From: Hirundichthys speculiger
Lineage: Eukaryota > Chordata > Actinopteri > Beloniformes > Exocoetidae
Length of the DNA: 64,000 bases
NCBI GenBank assembly: GCA_018398805.1
Contig: JAGFBZ010000363.1
Location: forward strand, 868,001-932,000
Direction of reading: 5' to 3'
Position numbers and translations under genes: made by a program. The notes beneath the pieces were generated by a model. That model had not been told where the DNA came from and ran no database searches. It saw only the letters and a list, made by a program, of their open reading frames with translations. Shown in pieces: positions 10,249 to 24,284 of this stretch. How positions within the stretch are numbered: the stretch's first letter is position 1; the number at the start of each line of letters is the position of its first letter.

Positions 10249-11908
10249 ATTAGATTTAAATTTCAGACTGATAAAACAGAAGGTTATTGTTTTTGGTCCC
10301 AAACACCCTAGGAACAGATTAGTTGATTTTATGTTGTCTTCCAGTACAACTGTGAAAAACCTCAGTTATTTTCAATCAGGGTATGTTATTTAAACAGCAT
10401 ATTAATCAGGTTTGTAAGAAAGTCTTTTTTCACCTCTGTAGATTAGGAGCATCCTTTCCCAGGGTGATGCTGAAAAGCTAATCTAAGCATTTGTCACTTC
10501 TAGACTGGATTACTGTTATGCGTTATTAGCAGCATTTCCAAGTAGCTCTCTGAATAGCCTTCAGCTGATCCCAAATGCAGCAGCGCAAGTACTGACAAGA
10601 ATCAGCTAAAAGCGATCATGTCTCGCTCATGTTATCCTCCCTCCATTGGCCTCCCGTAAAATTTTGAATCAAATTCAAAATTCTGTTACCGGTACTCACA
10701 TATAAGGCCCGTAACAGCCAAGCTCCTTGATTATTTACAAGACCTGATAATCCCTTATGCTTCTAATAGAGCTCTCAGAGTGCAGGTTTACTGGTAGTTC
10801 CAAGAATATCCAAAAGTAAATTTGGAGGACAGGCCTTCTGCTATTAGACACCTTTACTATGAAACCAGCTACCAATCTGGGTTCAGGAGGCTGACATCGC
10901 TTCCCTCTTATAAACTAAACTTCAAACATTTCTGTTCAGGAAAGCCTGTAGTTAGTCTACACAATAGTGCATTAGTGCTAATAGCCATAGTTACAGTTAT
11001 AGATATGGCTGAAGAAAAGACAGGAGCAGACTCAACTTAAACATAGTCTCATCATAGCTATGCTGCTATAGGCCGATGCACCAGAGGGATCCACTGAGCG
11101 GTGATCTTCACCCCTTTCCTCCTTTCCTCTTTTTCCTTCAGCTGTATCCATAGCTAATTTGTCATAAATGTGACTGGGCTTCATTTTTCTATAGATTTGT
11201 GTGCAGTCCTGAGCCCCCTACTGCCCCTCTTTTTTTTTCTGTATATGTTTTCAGTACAGAGTTTCCAGAGCTACATACTAACCTGCAGTTCCAGCCTCTG
11301 AACAATCCCAGCATTTACCTCCACCTGTCTATATAGACGTCTCCGGGATATTAACTAACATGCTGACCTGCAGTCTGATCGTCTGATCAGCTCAGTGTTG
11401 CTGCCACATCTATATAGTCATCTCTGTAGTTCATGTACAAACAATGTACCAGTCAGAATAGAAGTACATGGAGTTCTTAGTTCTCCAGCTAATGGATAAT
11501 TACTATTAATATTATTTTTCCCATAATATTACCAAGATATATGTGCCTCTCCGCTCTCTGTCCTCCATCCTCTCTGTCCCATCACCCTCCTCTTTTCTTC
11601 CTTTAATTGGCTGGCCTTCAGCAGGTAGACCCCCCCCCCCCCCCCCCTTATGAGCCAAGTCCTGGTCAAGGTTTTTTCCTCTTAAAGGGGAGTTTTTTCT
11701 TGCCACTGTTTGGTTTAAAGGTTTTTCTCCTGCGAGGGCAGTTTTTTTTCTTTGACATTGTTTCTTTAGATAGGATTTAATAATATTACTTTAGTTAATG
11801 ATATTTGCTTGGGGGTCATGAGCTAAGTCTCTGAAAAGCGCCTTGAGACAACTTCTATTGTAATAGACACTATACAAGTAAAGTTGAATTGAATTGAATT
11901 GTAATATG
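9815..11908 (+). mobile_element. L2-like non-LTR retrotransposon (LINE), 5'-truncated
   Basis: Holds the C-terminal half of a reverse transcriptase followed by a 3' UTR and a terminal GAATTGAATTGAATTG tail at about 11891-11908. The tail is preceded by AAGCGCCTTGAGACAA. Both are shared with the copies at 36160-36250 and 55384-57308. The coding part has decayed: after 10248 the frame is broken by stops and shifts, although the DKTE-V-VFGP and LDYC region can still be followed. It includes a C18 run at 11630-11647. The clade call (L2/CR1 group) rests on the YMLP and [11 protein letters not shown] motifs. Confidence 0.85.
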
Positions 11909-14900
11909 TAGGATATAATCTTATCTCACGTTTGTACAGTGATTGTAATTATCTTCATTGCAACTGGCTTTCCTGGATCCCGTTTCATACTCCTATGGGT
12001 GCCTGTAGCAACACACATACAGCATTACAGCTACTTACCTTTTTTGAAGTTGCAGTGCTATTTTCAGTTTTAACAACCACATAATACCTAGAATCTTCCA
12101 TGTTCGGTTTGGTTACACCTACGCCATTTAAAATCCAGAGAGAAGCAGGAAATGTATATTGTGTAATTGTCAAAACAAAGGTGGAAACACCACAAATTGA
12201 TTTTTGAGGGGGAAAAAAAACCCCACCAACTATTGCAATTTGAGTGAAGTAACCTTTTAAATGCAGAAGGGGCAGTCCACCGGGCCGGCTACATGACCTC
12301 AACATAGTGCGCTCAGATAAGGTTGAACACTTCAAACACCACAGATAAGCTTCTCTGTGAAGGGCGCAGAGAAGCTCCTTGGGTCACAACAAGAGATAGG
12401 CCTTACAAAGCGCACTTTATAATAGGCAAGTGTACACCCAAGTCTTCACTTTGCATTCAAAAAAAAAAAAAAGGCAAGACGTGTAATGTCTTCTCTTCGA
12501 TGTGGCTACAGGTTGAATGCCAGCAGAAGATAGAAGAGTGGAGATTTCAGACAGATGGAACGTTCCTTTATCTAATCAGTGTTAAAACAGTCAACAGTGG
12601 CATTTTGTTTCTGAATAGCTTCAGCCTAACGTGACAGACAAGCTAGGACAAAGTTAGAGGTCACTCTGTGTGTGTGTGTGGTCTGTGTGCATTCACATCA
12701 CAACAGGCTTATAATGACTGTTTAACAACTCGAGTACTGCTCACCTGTGTCAACGTGTTGAGTGACTGAGTTAATTATTGGCCTCCAGACGTCTGCAAGG
12801 CCTCAGAGAGACAGAAAGATTACAGAAGACAAACTGAAAGATTAGATAAAGGGAGAAACTACCTTTCTTTTCAACTCCAAGACAAATCGATCTCAAGATT
12901 ACAGTGCCACTCTGCAGTTTAAATAATCAGTGATAAGCAAAAGCATCGGCGTTGTCATCCATCCTTCTCTAAAGATAATGCTCATAAATTGCTTTTCTGT
13001 TCACGCCAGATGTGTGCCCCCTTGTTAGAAAGGCAGATGATTCCACCCTCCCCGACCAAAAACAACACGCCAGTGTTAGGCTAACCTCCCGGTGACTCAA
13101 CCGCAGCATCTGGCAAACGTTAGGTTTCACCTGAACCCACCGTTTATGCTGTAACCTGAGCAGCCCTCTTACAGATGCGACTTCAGTCGGGAAACCTTGG
13201 CGTGTGCGTTTGTGAGTGTGTGATCATGCGTGTGCTCTGGCATCTGTGCGCTCTCTGGGCTCAGCCCCACTCGTGGAGCTGTGAAAGACAATTGCCTGCT
13301 TCAGGCCGGGGATGCAAAGGAGCCGGAGCAGGCACAGCAGGGTGCAAAATACCCAGCCCCAGCGAACGCAGCGGCTGGCGTGTCTGGTGAATGCACAGCA
13401 GCGACAGTGTGCGCACGTGGTTGAGATGGGTCTATATGTCCTTTTGTTAGCAGTGAGTGATAGATAAAAAAAAAAAATAAAGAAGCAAAAACAGACAAGA
13501 CCTAAGAGACAATAATCCCACACTCCCTGCACAGCTGGCATATTTTCTGAGAAGCTATTTCCTGTAAAAATTCTGACACGGGAATAATGATGGCTTTGAT
13601 TGGGCCCCAGTTAACGGGAGGCACTTCCTGTCCCTTTGTATTGGTTTCATTGTGAAGCGATGGTATGGGAGGGGGAGGAGCGGGCGAGGCAGGGTTTGAG
13701 GGAAACAGCTGCTGGAGATGACACAGTCAAGAACATCCCTGTGACCTCCCACCCCAGCACACACGCACGCACACACATACACGCACGCACCCGCACACCC
13801 CTACACGCTCAAGCTCACGCACCACCGCTCTCTCATCGGTAGATCTGTGAATTTGGGTTCAATTTTTCAACTGGTGAACCAGTTAAACATAACTACCCTT
13901 GCAAGTTGAGACAGTTGAAACAGTTAAAAGCTCAAGTCAGGGGATAACCGTGAAACATTCGTCACAAATCACCGGAGAAACCATTTCCAGAGCTTTCTGG
14001 CCATGACGGCATGTTAAAGTTCAAAAACACAACCTATTAGTCTGCGAGAGCTGTCTTCTCTTGTTTCTTTACAAAATATAATGGTTGTATCAGTACATTA
14101 GTGTGCTTTTGTTTACACTTTTAATCAGGGTTTATTCCTACTTGCACCCACTTTCCAAGGCAGCAGGGTTAGGGTGAATGTAACTCAACATTTTTTCTTT
14201 CAGATTAGCCAGAATAGATGGGTTTTATTTCAATAGTATCTCTCAGAATCTTTGTCATACTGGTAATATTAGCATTTCCTGTGATTGTCCTAATATTAGA
14301 AGAGCTGCTGCATTGTTTCGTATGTCACCAATCTGGTTTTTCTATAAGCAGAAAACCAATACTGAGTACAATTCGGCCTAAATTTGAATGACAGACAGTT
14401 TTCAGTTATTGTGATTAATTTTTTTTTTCATTTGATAATATGGCTCCACTGTTGGTAAGAGGATTCTAGCTTTTTTTGTGTTAAGAAAAACAGCCACTAA
14501 ATGTTATTTAAAGGTTAGAGTTTGCAGTCAGGCTTGTGTTGTTTTCACATTTGTAAGGGAAGTCTCACTTGTTATCTGTGAAGGAAAGACTGCGGTTCTC
14601 AAGTTAATTGCAGCAACTGCAGCTGTACATTGCATTTATTCTTATTTTGGAAGGCCTAACAAAAGCTCGAACTGTGTAGTCTTTGAGAATAATTATACTT
14701 TTGTGAAACTGTGTCCTACAGTCATGTGAGGGACCCACACGATCTAACACACACTTGTGCTTTATGCATACACACCCGTGTTTTCTATCTGAGTGAGGTT
14801 TCCCATTAGTGTTTTTGCAGAGATCACAAGTTGTTCTGTTTCCTGCCACACTGAGTGTTTCGCCACAGAAGCTAACCAGCTTTCATGTGCTCTTTGCTCT

Positions 14901-16210
14901 GCAGTAAAGATCATCACTGGAAAATCATCAGCAAAACACACGCACACACACACCTGCCACAAACACAGTTGCACGAGCACAAACACAGCAACTGCTCGGC
15001 CCGACTTTGCATTTACGTCATATTTGGAAAGGATCACGATGAGATTCTTAGTGGCTTGTAAAAAATAAAAATAAAATAGAATAAAATAAAAAATCACGAC
15101 CTGGTCATAAACAGTAACATACCTTTTTTTTTTTTTTAACCTTTGTCCATCTTATTTCTTGTTTACATTATGTTGCTTTTGTAGCCGTTTCCTTTCCCTG
15201 CTTTTATCCTTTTGAACAGCAGCCGCAGCCTCATAATAGAGTTGATGTGAGCCCCAGATGTTGAAGTAGACATGCTGGAGACAGAGAGGGCACGGGGTGA
15301 TTCGATGCATCCCCCTTTCCTCATGCCTAGATATCACTTAATATGCTTAGCATCTTGTAACTTAACAGTCACTTCTTATCTTTACATTGAAGCTGATGAA
15401 GGTTTCATCTTAAATTCTGTTTTTACGATCACTGGGATCTGAGACATCACATTGTGCTACACAAAAGCCTTTACAACACTCAAGTCTTGTTTCTTTTTTT
15501 TGTTAAATACAGAAAACTGTGACAAAGTAGACAAAAAAAAGAATATGTTGCTTTAAATGGTAAATGAAGAAAAGAAAAGCACCTTCTTTTGACTTTTACC
15601 CTTTATTAGCAACCACCACCGCTGATCATTGTGCATATTTATTTGGCCATAACTTTCATGTTGGATGTTTTTCAAGTTTAAAACTTTCTTTAAACATTTT
15701 TAGTGTGATTTGTACATTTTTAGAGTGGGGGAAAAAAAAAAAGAAAGAACAGTTTTCAGGAGCACAGTTGTTAGGAAAGGCCAAAGGATGTGAGTTTCAA
15801 AGCTCCATAATTGCTGGGACTTCCCAAATCTTGCTGCATCTATCAACAGACACGAGCCTCCTGTTAGCTGCTGTCCAGCACTGCGAAAATTAAAATCAAT
15901 GATCTCTAATTAGGATCCTGCAAGAAGGTGTCAAAAATGTTTTCAGGCTGCTGTGCCCCTCATTTCATGTGACTGAGCGGTTGGGGTAAACGGTTCCTGG
16001 TAGGTCAAGCTGATTGCCTCTGTCGTATTTGTTGTCAGACTATGGAAACCCTTTCATAACTCTTATAACTGTAATTATTGGAGAAAGTTCCCTTTGTTTT
16101 CAGTGTCCACAGGACAGAAACTGTGGTCAGCTATTGAGAAAGAGATGCTTTTGAAGGGTCTTTGTTTCCTATTTCAGATTAGGAGCTTTTCCAGCATTAA
16201 GTGATGCAAT
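11909..16210. other. Gene-free stretch
   Basis: No exon recognised. Short CA/CGCA microsatellites lie near 13758-13790 and 14937-14956, with T and A runs at 15123-15138 and 15729-15743. A homeodomain-type palindrome CTAATTAG occurs near 15905. Otherwise I see nothing in it. Confidence 0.5.
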
Positions 16211-16613
16211 AGGGGCTACCTGATTACCATGATATGTAAGGGGGCAGAACGTAAACTCTTTTAGAGCTTTGCAGATCTGCTTCTGTCTGCACCATGGCTT
16301 CCTCCAGTTATTCCAAACAAAGAGACAAGATCACCACTAGTCCCACCATCAGTGTTGATCCTTTCCTCACTGAAATGATGGGAACATAGCCTGGAATTTC
16401 TTTGTGAGGTTCAGCACGTTGATGTTCTTCACCGTTTCGTCCTTACGCTCGCGCTAATTCACTGCCTTCTGAATTAATGGGAGTTCTGTATTTACTTATT
16501 TTTTTAAACTGGAGGTTTTTGCATCTTCCAAAAGCCCCAAATGCAGTGGTTATGACTGGTTTCAACTGGTACTGCTATCTCGGCAGGATTTTCACAGTAA
16601 CTCAGGTAGCCCT
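16211..16613. mobile_element. Non-autonomous element with AGGGGCTACC termini, copy 1
   Basis: Begins AGGGGCTACC and ends GGTAGCCCT, forming inverted termini. The interior matches the copy at 52083-52464 over nearly its whole length; shared words include CCAGTTATTCCAA, AGCCTGGAATTTCTT and TTCAGCAC. No coding capacity is evident. Target duplications are unclear: the flanks GATGCAAT and GATAGTAT match at only 5 of 8 positions. The superfamily is unknown to me; a hAT-type MITE is one possibility. Confidence 0.65.
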
Positions 16614-17216
16614 GATAGTATGGAAATTGGTCAAAAAAGTGAAAAAAAAAAAAAAATGCAACCTGCGCTGTTTTTATTTTCTACTGTGCATCACTGTTCC
16701 TATCTGTGGTGTAAACACAACCAGAGAGAAAACCAATTAATGTTGTCCTTTGGGAAACTCAACGAAGTCCTGAGAGAGATTGTGCAAACGTTGTGTCCAG
16801 ATGTTTTCCAAATCAACAAGGATACAAATCTGATGAATTTTAGGAAACAATCCAGTGGACTGATGAAATTAAAATTGTGTAGAGTTGCATTAAAGGAAAC
16901 CCTACCAACTTTTCCAGCTAATAAATACAAGAGGTTTGTGCTGCAAACAGTGGCACTGGGGACATTTACAGGTAGGAGGAAGAACAGGTTCACTTAAGTT
17001 CAAGACAATTGTAGAAGCAACCTCATGCTGTCTGCAAAGAATAAAACGATGAAAAGAGAATAGCTTTAAGAAGCCGCCTTCAGGCAATATGGAGAGACAG
17101 AGAGAGTGAAAACAACCGCAAGAGCAAAAAGAGGAGGGACCGCAGTGCTTTCTAACAACACATGGTGTAATCCTGGATATGTTTCTGTGAGGGAGCATAT
17201 CCCTCTACACCCTCTA
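16614..17216. other. Gene-free stretch between MITEs
   Basis: An open frame (16620-16997, plus) spans it but is lysine-rich at an A run and has no family signature. Nothing else was recognised. Confidence 0.45.
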
Positions 17217-17690
17217 CAGTGATCCCTTATTTTTCGCGGTTAATGGGGACCGGCACCCCCGCAACTGGAGCCGGAGCCATCCGAGCCCAAATAATGTGTT
17301 TAAAATATGTTTAAAAAACACAAAAAAGTAGTTAGGCACTGCAGCGAAACGAGACAAAAGCTCAGCTGTTGTCTTTCTGTTACAACATTTCTTCGCTGTG
17401 AGAGAACGCGCACAACATCCTGCGATGCTTGGGTGATGCGTCCTCGGCCAATCAGCGCACAGATTCTAGAGTTCTGGGCCGTCTGCGTTTCTCGTGTTGC
17501 TCACAGGAGGCTGTGAGTCATCGTTTGACGTTTCGCTGGCAGCTGCGGCCTCTCGTCTGCTGTGGGGTGGATTTTCACGGAATTCTGCACGATTTTTTCT
17601 TGATTTACTCATTATATTATATATTTCTGAAAAATCCGCAAATAACTAAAACCGTGAAACTTAAAGTGCGAATTGGCAAGTGGATCACTG
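17217..17690. mobile_element. TA-flanked MITE with CAGTGATCC inverted termini (Tigger/pogo-like)
   Basis: Starts CAGTGATCCCTTATTTTTCG and ends GTGGATCACTG, flanked by TA on both sides (17215-17216 and 17691-17692). TA targets and CAGT-type termini with a TCGCGG-rich subterminus resemble Tc1/mariner-group Tigger/pogo MITEs. At 474 bp it carries no transposase. Confidence 0.75.
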
Positions 17691-17692
17691 TA

Positions 17693-19052
17693 TATTGGTT
17701 GTGATTTTCCGTCCATATTTTCTCCCAAGAGAGTTTACCTACGTTTTCCTGCCGTTGCTGTATGTGACATCATGAGCTCAGTGGTTGGACAGGCTACAAA
17801 CATCCTAATGCAGTCATATCGATCTTTGGAGATTTCACATACACACTTCTGATTCTGTCACACTTCCAAGTATATGAAAGCTTGCAGACTTATTCTAACT
17901 TCTCATTTCTCCACTCGTTTATTCTCTAATCCTTTTGAGATTAATAAAATGTCAGTTCAGTTCAATTCACAATGACTCTGAACATACATAAAAAGGTTCA
18001 AAACAAAGGTTTTGGTTCAAAGTTTGACATTGTAGCCAAGTATATCAGAATCCTCCTTCACAATGTGGCTTGCAGTGAACTTTAAAGATGCCTAAAACTG
18101 CTGCCTTTAGTTAAAAAACAAAAAACAAAACACAAAACAAACAAAAAGAATAACTTTGAAAGTCTTGTCTTCACGTAAATCCTTATGGATTAGGTCAGAG
18201 GTCATTTGGCTTCAAAAGATACGATCTCTGTATTTGAACAAACATGCATCATTGTGGATACGGTGTGACCTTCATCACCTCTGCATGCTACACCTCTTGT
18301 CGTCGTCCTCTTCCTCTTATCCAACCCCGCTTTACTGTCATCCACTCGCATCCAGCAGTTGCGTTCCCCTCTTTCCATCTCCTGACTGGTTTTACTGTGT
18401 GTCTGTGAAGCGACAAGGATCACACTGTGAATGAGACTGCCTGCCGAGGCTCATTGAACTCAGGGTCACCAACGTGCATCACTGACCATGCACGTGAGTT
18501 AGCATATCTTAATGTCCAGATAAGATCACTTGTGTGTGTGTGTGTGTTGCAGGTAATTTGATGTAAAATAACAAACCATTGAAGAAGGAAGCTCTCAGAC
18601 AAGAAATTGATAGTTAAGTGTTATTGCTTTAGATTGTGGGAAAAGCCATTTTTCGCAGCCATTCAAAGGCAGTGTTTACAGTTCGCTGCCATAAAAATCA
18701 GTGAAACATGTTGATTTGATTTACTGAAACAACAAACCAGAATCGCCTGGCTGCTCTTGGTAATAGCACAAGTGGTTTAAGATTGGATGCAGCTTGTCAG
18801 TAAACAAACCACGCATATACAGTATATGTGCAGCGCATACAAATGCAAAATTGTTGGTGATTTTTCTTTATATTTCTGTGAAACAAGCATGATGACCCAC
18901 ACACATAATTTCATAATAATACTCCAAGACTGTTTAAGATTCTTTCTCGCGTTGTTGTGGGTGTTATCCAGATATAAAGAAACTACACATTTTCTGTAAT
19001 TCAATTTACCCCTCAGAACGGAGAAGACATCAGTGACAGACTCACATTTTTG
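17693..19052. other. Gene-free stretch
   Basis: No exon recognised. It holds an AAAAC-rich patch near 18113-18146 and a short GT array at about 18529-18547. GTTCAGTTCAATTC at 17953-17966 faintly resembles a LINE tail but is too short to call. Confidence 0.45.
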
Positions 19053-19100
19053 CTATATTGCCAAAAGTATTTGCTCACCTGCCTTGACTCACATATGAGC
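19053..19100. mobile_element. Possible terminal fragment of a Tc1-like transposon
   Basis: TATATTGCCAAAAGTATTTG followed by CTCACCTGCCTTGACTC resembles the terminus of a widespread fish Tc1-type element. Only about 45 bp is recognisable, and no partner terminus is seen nearby. Confidence 0.45.
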
Positions 19101-22100
19101 TTGTCAGGCTATTTAAAGGTCACATTAAGTCTCGACTGGACTTTTAGAAATAGCTGCTAAATCTACTTTGCTGTAATTAGAGCACTAACTTGAACACCAG
19201 TTTGTAATGCATTAGTCTGGTCACCTCTATGTAATTAAGGTATTTAATTTCACCTGCTGTGGCCTGACGTCTCCTGAAAACTGTTGAAAGAAAGCTATTC
19301 TTTTGATTCCAAGGGAAATTTTAAAAAGTGCAGGGTGAGTAGCCCATTATCCATTATGTACCAAAAAAAAAAAAAAAAAAAAAAGAAAACAAGTTGAAAT
19401 GAGATGATTAGATCTCTGTTGAACAGCCGCCACACTGGTTGCAAGTGAGAATAACTTAAAATAACTGGATAATATAACGGGCTCAAAATAAGGTATTATA
19501 AGATTTCTACTTATTTAATTTAGTTTTTTTTCTTACACTGGTCAAACCCTGTTAACATCTGACTTTTGTGCGCAATGACTCTGCAGTAAGCCTGGGTGAT
19601 CAATCTCTGATCTAAATCAATGGGAACGTTGAGGCTACTGGTTTCTGGGCTGCAACCGGAGCAGCAAAGGCTTTCTCTGTACAGAAACACACATTTACCT
19701 ACTGGTAAGTCTCGGGTGGAGGCTTTGAAAAGGCACTAACAAGTGCAGAAAAAATCAGGCAACAATTTACTCATTTTACCTGCCCTTACCCTTAAAATAT
19801 GCTACTTCACTGCAAAAATGATATTGATAATGTCAGTCATGCAGGTATTGTACATCTACATTTTAGGCACCGTATGTTAACGTTAATAGGGCAGGCAAAT
19901 GAAGACAGGTGTCTCTACGGTTTTTAGTAGTGACATTAAGCAACACTGTGAATCTTCTTTTTATTTTTGTTCTCACAGGGATCTTCACTTTTTGCTGTTG
20001 TAAATCTCCTTCCCACAGATAATAGAACCTGTGAATTTGTTTACTGCTTTAACTGGTAAAGAAAGCGAAGCCAATGGAACCAAACGAGACTACCAAGGAT
20101 GAAGGATTCTAGTTTACAACAGCAATGGTGGTGAAATCCCAGCTTTCATTGCAGCAGTGTAGTTAGCCGTCATGTAGCCTTTGAAACCGTCTTTACGAGT
20201 AAACATGCACTCTCAGAAACGTTTTTGCCTCTTACCTGCATCCTAAAAAGGACAAAAACTGAAAAAAAAAAATGAAAACAAAAAACAAGCAAACACCTGG
20301 ATAACAACTACAAGTACAGTGACACATCTATAGCTATGATGCTAACAGACATAGCATGTCAGTCAACTACATTTACTTTCCATCAGACAGAGTAGAACTT
20401 GCTCGGCACAGTACAGCCTACGCAGCTTTATGGGAACCAACACAGCGAACACTAGTTTCAGTGGAGCACATTGTACTCTGATATCAGTCCAGACATTAGT
20501 CCGAGTGCAATGTTGCACGTTTGTGAGATGGGCAAAGACAAAATTGCAGAGTGGACAACTTTAGTGGCACATCAAAATATGAAAGCCAAAGTAATGACAA
20601 ACTGCAAGCCAAACATTTCTTACTAGTCAGGAGTATCAAGCGTCAGTCTTGCATCCCATTTCTTCTTTGCTCTTGCTGATGAGCAAAAGCCAGTCCAAGA
20701 TTTACCCTTGTCCCACCTTTTGCTTAATCACCTTCTCTTTTCTCTTCCATGCTTTCTCTAACCTGTTTTTTTTTTATTTCTCCTAGAATGAAGAAGTTGA
20801 TTAGATTCTTACAGCTGGGCAGAGATGTCGATGTTGGTGTGTGACATGTTGTCGTAACACGATACACGTTCTCACAAGACTGATTTTGGTTGGACAACAG
20901 AGTTTCATAGTGCGATTCACGTGAACATAAGTCAGTGAAACATCAAAAGAATTTTAAAACTATTATTCTAAAGTTAAAAAATGACACAGTGTTGCTTTCT
21001 TTTTAAGGAATAATTTCAAGAGCTTCATAGATGACTGTGGATTTATGGTATTTTACGATATTTCGTTTTCTAAAAATGAACAAATACAGTGAATGGTATG
21101 AAGACCATTTCATCTGAAGCGGTCCTGATTTGGAAGGGCGATGGAAGGATTGTGTGTGTGTGTGTGTTTTCCCATCACAAGTGAAATCACTTGAATGAAA
21201 GTGTATGTATTATGTGTGTCTGCGTAGGATGTGCTTGATGCCCCCACGCTCCTCTTTCCTCTGTTGTTGTTTTTCTGTGGCTTGACCTTTGACTCGACCA
21301 TTTGGCCCTTCCAGTGCTGACCGCTCCTCGGTCATCCAGATGTGAAATGCACTGAAAGTGCACGGGCACATCTGTGCTCCAGTTACATCCTGAAGAAGTT
21401 CTGCTCTCTTTACTTGAAAAAGCCTGACAAGCACATTTGTTTGTTTCCTCCTTGTGTGGGTTACTTCGTGGTTTCCTCCTATATCATCATCCTATTTGTT
21501 CGAGCTCTCAATCTACAAGGTAAAATCTAGTAGTATCACTGCGCTTCCACATTTTTTTTTTTCCTCCAGATTCCTTGCCCCCTCTGCAGAGGACCACGGG
21601 AACTGCATTCATGGGTAGCCTGACACAGTTTCAAGTAATATAAGTGAAACTGGGTAAAGGAAGAGAACTAAATCTGTGCCATTAAACCACACTTTAATAA
21701 AGCTTGAAATGCTCAATATTTTGAGAAAAAAAAAGAGAAACAGTGCAAGATAAACTTAACATCTCTGTTGTGAGAGAGAATGATATTTCAGATGATCATA
21801 CATGCGTGGGTGTAAAACATATATGGGCAATCTATAATTAGCAGAAACCTTCAAATTCAAATGTCACTAACATTTTAGAGGCGTTTCATATAAGTTTGAG
21901 AACCCAGATTTTACAGTGTAATCTAAGCCTCTCTTTCTCCCCACGTCTCTTTCTTTTCAAACTTGTCGGGTCCCCAGTACAGCACACAGGGCCCCCTTTT
22001 CGTCTCCTCCCATCCCTCTCTCTTCTCTCCTTCTTCTATCTCTCTCTTTCTCTGACTCCCCCCTGCTAGGATCCCCACAGCTGCGCGGACCAGGTGCGTT

Positions 22101-24284
22101 CCGCCCCAACACACACACGCACACACACACACATACACACCCTTACAACTCGCCAACGGACGCAGCAGGAAATGCCTAATACCAGTTTTAGAATGATGCC
22201 ACTATGCTGGTTTGACAGGGAGGCTGCAGGATCTGTCACAAGAGAAAGAGACAGAGAAAGTGATACAGATGGAGAGTAGTTTCTTGCAGAAAAGAGACGA
22301 AAGAGCAAAACAACAGATACTGGATAGATTCGGATGGTTTTAAGTCAAGACAGTTAAGAAAAGCTTAGCATTCCTTTCCTGAACAGCATCCACACATGGC
22401 CAGTTTTCCTCCTCATGCAGATCCATTTCCAACACACAAGTCTTTACTGGATGGCTAAAATATATCCAGCTACTCGTCTCTCCTGGGATGCTCACGTAAA
22501 AGGGACCTCTGTGCACGTCTGTGTGAGGCGGCGTACACATGTGCGACTTTGTGTGTGGGTGGATGCACATGTGTTTTTATAAAAAAGTACCAGTTATTTT
22601 GGTCTGTGGCTCACCACAGCTCACACTCTCCTCTGTCTTGTACTCATCTCACAAGGCCCCAGGAGAAGAGAGGGGGAAAGTGTGTGACAGGCTGAGAAGT
22701 CAATGAACAAGATCAAGGCAGATCATGAACAGAATATGCAAAAAAGATGAAGAAGAGGCTGAGGGGGACTGATACACGCCTAATATTTCATTCAAAACCA
22801 CAGTTTGGTGACCAGTTCTGTCAAGAACTGGATAACTGGAACTGCCATTTTTGCATAAAACCTGCAAATTGATTATCATTCATTTAATGGCTGATCAACA
22901 AACGGCCAATTTTGAGCGTTCTCCTAACACAAATTAATCAACATACTTTCTTCTATACTTCATAAATGAATGAAAAACACACAGAACTGACTTACTTTCA
23001 GTCAGGAATCAAAAACATAAAGCAAAGTAAAGTAAACTCTGTATTAACTGGACGGCGTGTAAATGTGTAGGAGCATCTCTGAATGACCTTTCTGCCAACA
23101 TTTTGCAGCGGTAATCTGATTAGAGCGGACGCAGGGACGTATACGTGTCATCATCAGCATGGCGAGTCTTAGCTTCTGCAGTCGCATTAACAGGCAGATG
23201 CAGACAAGAGCGCTGGGTTGATTTGGCATCTGATCAGAGGCTCAGAGGAATCTAACAGATCAGTTTAAGAAATGCATAACGGCGGTTTTCAAACTTTTCC
23301 TTGCTTATCTGGAGCACCTGATCGTTTTTTTGGTCTGAGCAAAATCAAAGAGAAAACTGCAAAAAAGCATTTGTAGCGCAGATGAAGCATCTTCTCTGAC
23401 TGAACAGTGATTGGCATTTCTGACTTCAGATTTGATTTTCCAGTCAGCAGCCAGATCCTCTTGTTTTGCTTTGCTCTTAACAGCAAATTCTCTGATTTCT
23501 GATTAGCGTTCTTCAAAGAACAGATGGTTATTATCAGTAATATTTCTGTAAGAACAAAGATATAACCTTGCAAATGTTTGTGAATAGTAACTCCATATAA
23601 GCAAAAGCTGATAACACTAGTTTAAAAAGAAACAATCAAAAAGAAAGAAACACAGGAAGCTGGAGGTAATTGCAGCTTACATGTGATGGACAAAACCACA
23701 TTGCTTAACAATAGCAGACACGTTTGGGCTTAATCTGGGGTATTTTAGATACTTATGGTTCAGTCACAGCACTTGCAGGAAGACCAAGTATGCAATATTG
23801 CAAGTGTTGCAGGGCCCAGGCGTGACACAAAGGCCCAAAGAAAACGTAGAACTGGGTGATGTCTGGTGGATATGTGGCCCAGTTCAGGCAGCCGCATTCA
23901 CTCTGAGTCAATGCTGTCAGTCAAAGCCACACATGGGAGACATGAAACAACAGATATGGGCCAGGTTTGGGTCAAACATTATCTGCTGTCATCAGCCTAA
24001 CTGCAGAGGAGGGGAATGTATTTGAAAATGAAATGAACATTGAATCAGTTTGGTCGTGTGTGATCTCAGCTTGATCTGGAAGACAGGGTCGAGGGAACGA
24101 CAAGGCTAAATTTAACCCTGTTAAAACAGGTTCTCTCCAAAAAACAGGAGTTTTATTCAAATCTAGATAAACTGTCAGCATGTTTGTCAGCTTGGCGCAT
24201 CAAAATGAGAAAAACTGTACCTATATGTGAGCTTTGTAAGTTTATTCCTCTTAAACAGCAGCCAGTTCTGATATATTAAACGTA
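19101..24284. other. Gene-free stretch
   Basis: No exon recognised. Simple repeats: A run at about 19363-19384, TG array near 21149-21166, CA array near 22112-22138. A degenerate tract with TGGCCCAG and GGGCCAGG words at about 23860-23980 may be an old repeat, but this is not firm. Confidence 0.45.

Noticed and set aside
16211..16220. 8-bp target duplication for the AGGGGCTACC element
   Set aside because: Flanks GATGCAAT and GATAGTAT match at only 5 of 8, and copy 2 shows none, so no claim is made.
23860..23980. GGCCCAG-type minisatellite
   Set aside because: Only a few degenerate words; no regular period could be followed.
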